Part shown: positions 5,574 to 9,765 of the stretch, piece by piece
Position numbering within the stretch: the stretch's first letter is position 1
How the letters are laid out: each line of letters begins with the position of its first letter
Source of the DNA: Flavobacteriaceae bacterium UBA3159
GTDB lineage: Bacteria > Bacteroidota > Bacteroidia > Flavobacteriales > Flavobacteriaceae
NCBI GenBank assembly: GCA_002364535.1
Contig: DEYL01000039.1
Coordinates: 1-9,765, forward strand
Direction of reading: 5' to 3'
DNA length: 9,765 nucleotides
Notes under the pieces: model-generated
What the model was told of the DNA's origin: nothing
The model's input: the letters and a program-made list of their open reading frames with translations, nothing else
The model's database searches: none
Made by a program: the position numbers and the translations under genes

Positions 5574-8159
5574 ATGGATGATTTAGAGTTTGAAAAAATA
5601 CCAGAGGGGGTAAATAAAGGTGATACACTCGTTAAAATTACAGGGATGTACAAGGACTGGTTTCTGGACTACGCTTCTTATGTTATCTTGGAACGCGCTG
5701 TACCAGCAATCTACGACGGATTAAAACCCGTTCAGCGTCGTATCCTCCATTCTATGAAGGACTTAGATGATGGCCGTTACAATAAAGTGGCCAATATCGT
5801 TGGGCACACCATGCAATACCATCCCCACGGAGATGCCAGTATTGCCGATGCCATGGTACAAATCGGTCAAAAAGATTTATTGATCGATACCCAAGGAAAC
5901 TGGGGAAACATCCTTACCGGAGACCGTGCTGCAGCTTCCAGATATATCGAAGCTAGATTGTCCAAGTTTGCCCTCGAAGTGGTCTTTAGCCCCAAGGTCA
6001 CAGATTGGCAGCTCTCTTATGATGGGAGGAAAAAAGAACCGGTTCATTTACCGGTCAAATTCCCTTTGCTGTTGGCACAAGGGGCAGAAGGGATTGCAGT
6101 GGGCCTTTCTACCAAAATACTCCCTCACAATTTCATAGAGCTACTCAACGCCAGTATTCAACACTTAAAAAGAAAAAAATTCAAGCTTTATCCTGACTTT
6201 CAAACCGGAGGAATCATTGATGTTCAAGGCTACAACGATGGGAATCGGGGAGGTAAAATCAGGGTCAGGGCCAAGATCAGTCAGATGGATAAAAACACTT
6301 TGGTCATCAATGAAATTCCCTATGGAACCACAACTTCCGGACTGATCGATAATATCCTAAAGGCCAATGAAAAGGGTAAGATTAAGATCAAAAAAATTGA
6401 GGACAATACTGCGGCCAGTGTAGAGATCATCATTCACTTGCCCAACGGTATTTCACCCGATAAGACCATTGATGCGCTATATGCCTTTACGGACTGCGAA
6501 AGTTCCATTTCTCCTTTGGGTTGTGTAATCATTGATAACAAACCCCATTTTATCGGGGTTAGCGAAATGTTAACCCTTTCCACAGATCATACGGTAACCC
6601 TCCTCAAAAAAGAGTTGGAGGTGCAGTTGGGTGAGTTGGAAAACCAGTGGCACCATGCTTCTTTGGAGCGTATTTTTATCGAAAACAGAATTTATCGAGA
6701 TATTGAGGAGGAAAATACCTGGGAAGGGGTATTAGAGGCGATTCGTAAAGGACTAGAGCCTCATGTTTCGATTCTCAAAAGAGCTGTAGTTGAGGAGGAC
6801 TTGGTCAAATTGACAGAAATCAGGATCAAACGCATCTCTAAATTTGACATTGACAAGGCCCAGCAGAAAATAGATGCCTTAGAAGGAGATATTGCTGAGG
6901 TGAAAAACCATCTAGCCCATTTGATTCATTATGCCATAAATTACTTTAAACATCTGATCAAAACCTATGGTAAAGGAAGGGAACGAAAATCTGAAATAAG
7001 GATCTTTGATGATGTTGATGCCAAAAAGGTAGTGGTAAGAAATCAGAAGTTGTATCTCAACCGAGCGGAGGGCTTTATTGGTACTTCGCTCAGAAAAGAC
7101 GAATACTTGTGCGACTGTTCTGACATTGATGACATTATTGTCTTTACCAAAGAGGGAAAAATGCAGGTGGTTAGGGTAGACAGTAAGGTTTTTGTGGGTA
7201 AGGACATCATTCATGCGGCTATTTTTAAGAAAAACGATACCCGTACCATCTACAATATGATATACAAGGATGGTAAAAAAGGAAGCTCCTTCATCAAAAG
7301 GTTTGCCGTCAAAGGAATCACCCGAGATAAAGTATATGAAATGACGCAGGGCTCTCCGGGTTCGACCGTTTTGTATTTTACTGCCAATCCCAATGGCGAA
7401 GCCGAGGTGGTGACCATTCTTTTGCGAAATACCGGGAATGTCAAGAAGCTAAAATGGGATTTGGATTTTGCGGATCTACAGATCAAAGGCAGAGGGGTAA
7501 GAGGGAATACTGTGACCAAATACAACATCCTTCGGGTGGAATTCAAAGAAAAGGGGATGTCTACCCTCAAGCCAAGAAAAATCTGGTTTGATCCAACCAT
7601 CAAAAGACTCAATACTGATGAGCGAGGAGAACTCTTGGGTGCATTTAAGGGGGAAGACAAAATATTACTGATCAATAAAGATGGAGATGCAAAGGTTGTC
7701 ATACCCGAACTGTCCTTGCATTTTGACGATAAATTGATTTGTATTGAAAAGTGGAAGCCCAACAAACCAATTACTGCAGTCTACTTCGATGGAGAAAAAC
7801 AGCGCTACTTTATCAAAAGATTCCTCATTGAAAGTGAATCAAAGGAAGACCGATTCGTCAAACCCGAAGGAGATTTGATTTTCCTCAATACCGACTGGCG
7901 ACCATTGATTACGGTAAACTTTGTCAAACCAAGAGACAAAGATCCCATCCCGCCCATGGAAATCAATGCCGAAGAATTCATTGCTGTTAAAGGTTTTAAA
8001 GCACTTGGAAATCAACTGTCTCAACAAAAAATCAAAAACATAGAACTTAAGGAAGCCTTGCCCTATGACGATGAAGAAAAATCTATTGAAGAAATCGAAG
8101 TCAACGATCAAGAGGAGTTGAGTGCGGACGATGATTCGCAAATCAAATTGAATCTATGA
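5574..8159 (+). CDS. parC: DNA topoisomerase IV subunit A
   Basis: ParC is the DNA-cutting subunit of topoisomerase IV. The 861 residues exceed E. coli ParC (752). The winged-helix/tower breakage region starts near 24 (MYKDWFLDYASYVILERAVP). Catalytic Tyr124 lies in AASRYIEARLS, and the family signature EGIAVGLSTKILPHN spans 172-186. A helical tower and coiled-coil exit follow at about 370-475. The C-terminal DNA-wrapping beta-pinwheel covers about 500-800; at 638-644 it has KGRGVRG, a degenerate counterpart of the GyrA-box and not the canonical QRRGGKG, which supports ParC over GyrA. The protein ends in an acidic tail rich in Asp and Glu (about 825-857). The quinolone-site stretch reads HPHGDASIAD (83-92), with Ala88 where E. 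coli has Ser. Start 5574 is 3 bp after parE; an ATG one codon later is not excluded. The last 6 bp overlap the convergent TerC remnant. Confidence 0.95.
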   Translation: MDDLEFEKIPEGVNKGDTLVKITGMYKDWFLDYASYVILERAVPAIYDGLKPVQRRILHSMKDLDDGRYNKVANIVGHTMQYHPHGDASIADAMVQIGQKDLLIDTQGNWGNILTGDRAAASRYIEARLSKFALEVVFSPKVTDWQLSYDGRKKEPVHLPVKFPLLLAQGAEGIAVGLSTKILPHNFIELLNASIQHLKRKKFKLYPDFQTGGIIDVQGYNDGNRGGKIRVRAKISQMDKNTLVINEIPYGTTTSGLIDNILKANEKGKIKIKKIEDNTAASVEIIIHLPNGISPDKTIDALYAFTDCESSISPLGCVIIDNKPHFIGVSEMLTLSTDHTVTLLKKELEVQLGELENQWHHASLERIFIENRIYRDIEEENTWEGVLEAIRKGLEPHVSILKRAVVEEDLVKLTEIRIKRISKFDIDKAQQKIDALEGDIAEVKNHLAHLIHYAINYFKHLIKTYGKGRERKSEIRIFDDVDAKKVVVRNQKLYLNRAEGFIGTSLRKDEYLCDCSDIDDIIVFTKEGKMQVVRVDSKVFVGKDIIHAAIFKKNDTRTIYNMIYKDGKKGSSFIKRFAVKGITRDKVYEMTQGSPGSTVLYFTANPNGEAEVVTILLRNTGNVKKLKWDLDFADLQIKGRGVRGNTVTKYNILRVEFKEKGMSTLKPRKIWFDPTIKRLNTDERGELLGAFKGEDKILLINKDGDAKVVIPELSLHFDDKLICIEKWKPNKPITAVYFDGEKQRYFIKRFLIESESKEDRFVKPEGDLIFLNTDWRPLITVNFVKPRDKDPIPPMEINAEEFIAVKGFKALGNQLSQQKIKNIELKEALPYDDEEKSIEEIEVNDQEELSADDDSQIKLNL

Positions 8160-8925
8160 TTGTTTGGGTTTACCCCTTAGCTTCATATTTATAAATTCCA
8201 CCCCCAACGAAAAAGTAATAGCGAAATAGAGATATCCTTTGGGGATTGATCCCACTTACTGACCCAATATTTCTGTATGCAACAAATGGGCTGCCTCTGC
8301 CAAAAGCATAAATTCAACAAATAAAGAAAAGAAAGCCCCAAAATTTGTATGGAGAGGTTTTGATTGACAAAATTTACAACAGGTTGGGCAAATAACATCA
8401 TGATCAAAACCGAAACCACAATGGCAATCCCGAATAAGGCAGACCATTGCTAAAGCCCTGTGTGGTATAGATAGAGTCTACTTAAGAAAAAACAAGATTG
8501 ATCAAAGTAATTTTTAGAATGGCTTCGGTCAGTATTGACTGTCGTCCCGTGTGTGGATTGATGATAATCTTCTACTCTTAATTCTACCTTATCATAAATT
8601 TCTTCGGTGCTTTTTCATAATAAGAACATTCCTCCCAAAAAAGGATTACTGTTTGTTCGGAAATTTCGGCATACATAAAATTTTGTTCATGTTTAACCTT
8701 ACGGATCCCATAAAGATCAGAACCGCAATGCCCAAAAATAATACCAGCCGAAGAATCAATGGCACGGCCAATTGGATTCCAATGGCGCTCTTTTGTGTTT
8801 TTTGGGAGATAATTTTTCTGCTATGATTGACACGAAAAAAAATTTTGTCGATTCCAAAAAACGATTTCTAAAAAGTGAGTGTCAGCGGTAAAGACAGAAT
8901 TTTTGCGTTAAAGAAAAAATTCCAT
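8154..8925 (-). pseudogene. Decayed TerC-family integral membrane protein gene
   Basis: No single frame is open here, but joining frames recovers a TerC-family protein (PF03741; multi-pass membrane proteins linked to tellurite resistance and, in several bacteria, metal efflux). In order: ATG at 8925 (MEFFL); TLTF-LEIV-GIDKI (about 8880-8840), cf. the signature LEIVLGIDN; FVSIIAEKLSPKK; AIGIQLAVPLILRLVLFLGI (about 8780-8720); EISEQTVILF-LGGMFLL; KSTEEIYDKVELRVEDYHQS; TEAILKITLINLVFS-VDSIYT; IAIVVSVLIMMLFAQPVVNF (about 8428-8370); FVEFMLLAEAAHLLHTEILG; and IPKGYLYFAITFSLGVEFIN, ending at the TAG 8156-8154. In-frame stops lie at 8908-8910, 8615-8617, 8482-8484 and 8256-8258. Frame changes occur near 8872, 8858, 8838, 8800, 8690, 8640, 8535, 8440 and 8325, several in T or A runs. 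The ancestral length is about 257 codons. It starts 3 bp after the lipoprotein stop, as the last gene of that string, and overlaps parC tail-to-tail. Confidence 0.88.
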
Positions 8926-8928
8926 GAT

Positions 8929-9336
8929 CTATTTGATTTTCTTGATGGTACCCCGTTGCTTGTTGTCGGATTTACCCACCAAAGAATATTCAAAAGTATA
9001 GGTATTTCCTAAGGTCGATAGAATTTTGATTTGTACCGGACGTTTGTCTTGGTTGGACTTGGGGTTGAGTTTGTTTAAAATACATTCACAATCGTTGACC
9101 CATCGAATACGCGCAGAGTCTATTTTTCCTCCATAGGTCTCAATTTCAAGATCTTCTGTTCTAGAGAAATAAGAAGTTTTGATCTCACCGTTGATAAGTG
9201 TGCTAAATTCAAAAGATCCCGTATGAAATTTTTCACAATCTCTGTTTATAGAATAACAGGAATATAACAATAACGATCCAAAACAGACAACTAGGAGAAA
9301 ACTATTTTTTGGGCGTAAATCTCTCAAAACTTCCAT
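8929..9336 (-). CDS. Small predicted lipoprotein, function unknown
   Basis: From the ATG at 9336 this is 135 residues. A basic n-region (MEVLRDLRPKNS) and hydrophobic core (FLLVVCFGSLLL) lead to LYSC, a plausible though not ideal lipobox with Cys27 as the lipidated residue, so the mature protein would sit in the cell envelope. The mature part has few helices and many polar strands: DCEKFHTGSFEF (about 34-45), IRWVNDCECILNKLNPK (about 77-93) and TYTFEYSLVGKSDNKQRGTI (about 112-131), with three further cysteines. From memory, flavobacterial proteins of this pattern lie near parE/parC and are sometimes mislabelled 'DNA topoisomerase IV'; nothing in the sequence resembles a topoisomerase. The start could also be the ATG at 9342. 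The frame is open further up to 9483, but that part lies inside the XRE gene and would bury the signal peptide. It overlaps the XRE gene by about 35 bp, suggesting translational coupling. Confidence 0.75.
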   Translation of the reverse strand: MEVLRDLRPKNSFLLVVCFGSLLLYSCYSINRDCEKFHTGSFEFSTLINGEIKTSYFSRTEDLEIETYGGKIDSARIRWVNDCECILNKLNPKSNQDKRPVQIKILSTLGNTYTFEYSLVGKSDNKQRGTIKKIK

Positions 9337-9721
9337 CACCATAAAGGTAAATGATTTCTCTTGGAGATGCACTTTCTTCAAAAGGAATTGACGATTTTTT
9401 TTGATTTTCAATTTTCTCAGCGGTTGGATATTCCTCAAGAAGGTTTCGTGGTTTATCCATTTCAAAAGGATTGAATAAATCACTTTTACTTTTTTGAGGG
9501 GTGGGAGTAGGTCTACCTAAAATAAGCCATTCCAACGTCACTTCGTCAAATGTCTCATAGACTTTCATTAAAAATTCCAAACTGGGTTTATTTCTTCCGG
9601 AGAGTATGTGTGAAATGGCAGAACGTTGTACACCTATTTTTGAAGCAAAAGCAGCTGCTGAAAGCTGATGATTGCTTATCATTTCTTCAATTCGTTCGAC
9701 GATTGCATTAGTGTTTAACAT
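9302..9721 (-). CDS. XRE-family helix-turn-helix transcriptional regulator
   Basis: A 139-residue DNA-binding protein. An N-terminal Cro/C1-type HTH covers about 6-68: helix 1 NAIVERIEEMISNH (5-18), helix 2 SAAAFASKIG (21-30), recognition helix VQRSAISHILSGRNKPS (31-47), then LEFLMKVYETFDEVTLEWL (48-66). A disordered, Pro/Ser/Lys-rich linker (about 70-118) joins it to a short C-terminal strand pair, REIIYLYGDGSFERFTPKK (121-139), a tail I recall from related Bacteroidota regulators. No ligand domain is visible. I chose the ATG at 9721; a TTG at 9730 would add three residues but is less likely. It leads a leftward string with the lipoprotein gene and the TerC remnant, so it may regulate them and itself. 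Its own start codon overlaps a perfect dyad (9720-9731). Confidence 0.88.
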   Translation of the reverse strand: MLNTNAIVERIEEMISNHQLSAAAFASKIGVQRSAISHILSGRNKPSLEFLMKVYETFDEVTLEWLILGRPTPTPQKSKSDLFNPFEMDKPRNLLEEYPTAEKIENQKKSSIPFEESASPREIIYLYGDGSFERFTPKK

Positions 9722-9731
9722 TGTAAACAAT
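9720..9731. promoter_or_regulatory. Candidate operator: dyad ATTGT-AA-ACAAT over the XRE start codon
   Basis: Perfect 5-bp arms ATTGT (9720-9724) and ACAAT (9727-9731) around AA, covering the first two bases of the ATG and the 10 bp upstream. The size and symmetry fit a site for a dimeric Cro/C1-type repressor, and the place would block expression of its own gene. This is inference from position; no second copy was found elsewhere in the window by eye. Confidence 0.35.
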
Positions 9732-9765
9732 TGAAAATACTTACGAATATATTAAAAATATTGAT

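Noticed and set aside
7250..7765. Leftward 171-codon open frame inside parC.
   Set aside because: Antisense to the parC beta-pinwheel region; composition and lack of motifs indicate a shadow frame.
8238..8256. GGGG-ATTGAT-CCC hairpin considered as a terminator for parC.
   Set aside because: Only three or four pairs without a T tract, and it falls within conserved TerC codons (GSIPKG), which explain the sequence.
8189..8447. Two overlapping leftward small open frames (8189-8419 and 8256-8447) that look like small membrane proteins.
   Set aside because: They are consecutive pieces of one TerC C-terminus in different frames, broken by a frameshift near 8325 and a stop at 8256-8258; described as part of the pseudogene.
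8551..8826. Rightward 91-codon open frame rich in hydrophobic residues.
   Set aside because: It lies antisense to the TerC remnant, has no recognisable family pattern, and its hydrophobicity follows from the complement of membrane-protein codons.
9337..9483. N-terminal extension of the lipoprotein frame up to 9483.
   Set aside because: It lies wholly inside the XRE gene and would place about 50 residues before the signal peptide; ATG 9336 or 9342 gives a normal lipoprotein start.

Overview
This window looks like a chromosomal housekeeping segment of a Bacteroidota bacterium, most likely of the flavobacterial side. Three things point that way. The topoisomerase IV subunits carry motifs typical of that phylum. 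A short LuxC-type acyl-CoA reductase, a dicluster ferredoxin and serC sit together. The clearest promoter has the TTTG / TAnnTTTG form used by the Bacteroidota primary sigma factor. The DNA is AT-rich by eye. Strain or genus cannot be named from the sequence alone.

Left part (1-3118): serC, cut by the window edge, and an acyl-CoA reductase gene run leftward. A small 2x[4Fe-4S] ferredoxin gene and ychF run rightward from a shared 63-bp divergent region, and ychF starts 12 bp after the ferredoxin stop. A Dabb-domain gene (3181-3522) runs leftward and converges on ychF.

Centre (3523-8159): a 188-bp non-coding region with two small dyads precedes parE and parC. These two genes are 3 bp apart and together encode DNA topoisomerase IV, the type II enzyme that unlinks daughter chromosomes.

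Right part (8154-9765): a leftward three-gene string converges on parC. It consists of an XRE-type regulator, a small predicted lipoprotein overlapping it by about 35 bp, and, 3 bp further on, a heavily decayed TerC-family membrane protein gene. The TerC remnant is the most notable item in the window. The stretch at 8160-8925 looks like intergenic DNA because no single frame is open, but piecing the frames together recovers most of a TerC protein from its start codon to its last residues. It carries at least four in-frame stops and many frameshifts, while all its neighbours are intact.

I see no mobile element, CRISPR array, phage gene, tRNA or rRNA, and no convincing new system. The points worth checking are the TerC pseudogene, a perfect dyad over the start codon of the XRE regulator, the conserved but functionally unclear reductase/ferredoxin pair, and a quinolone-site residue in ParC.
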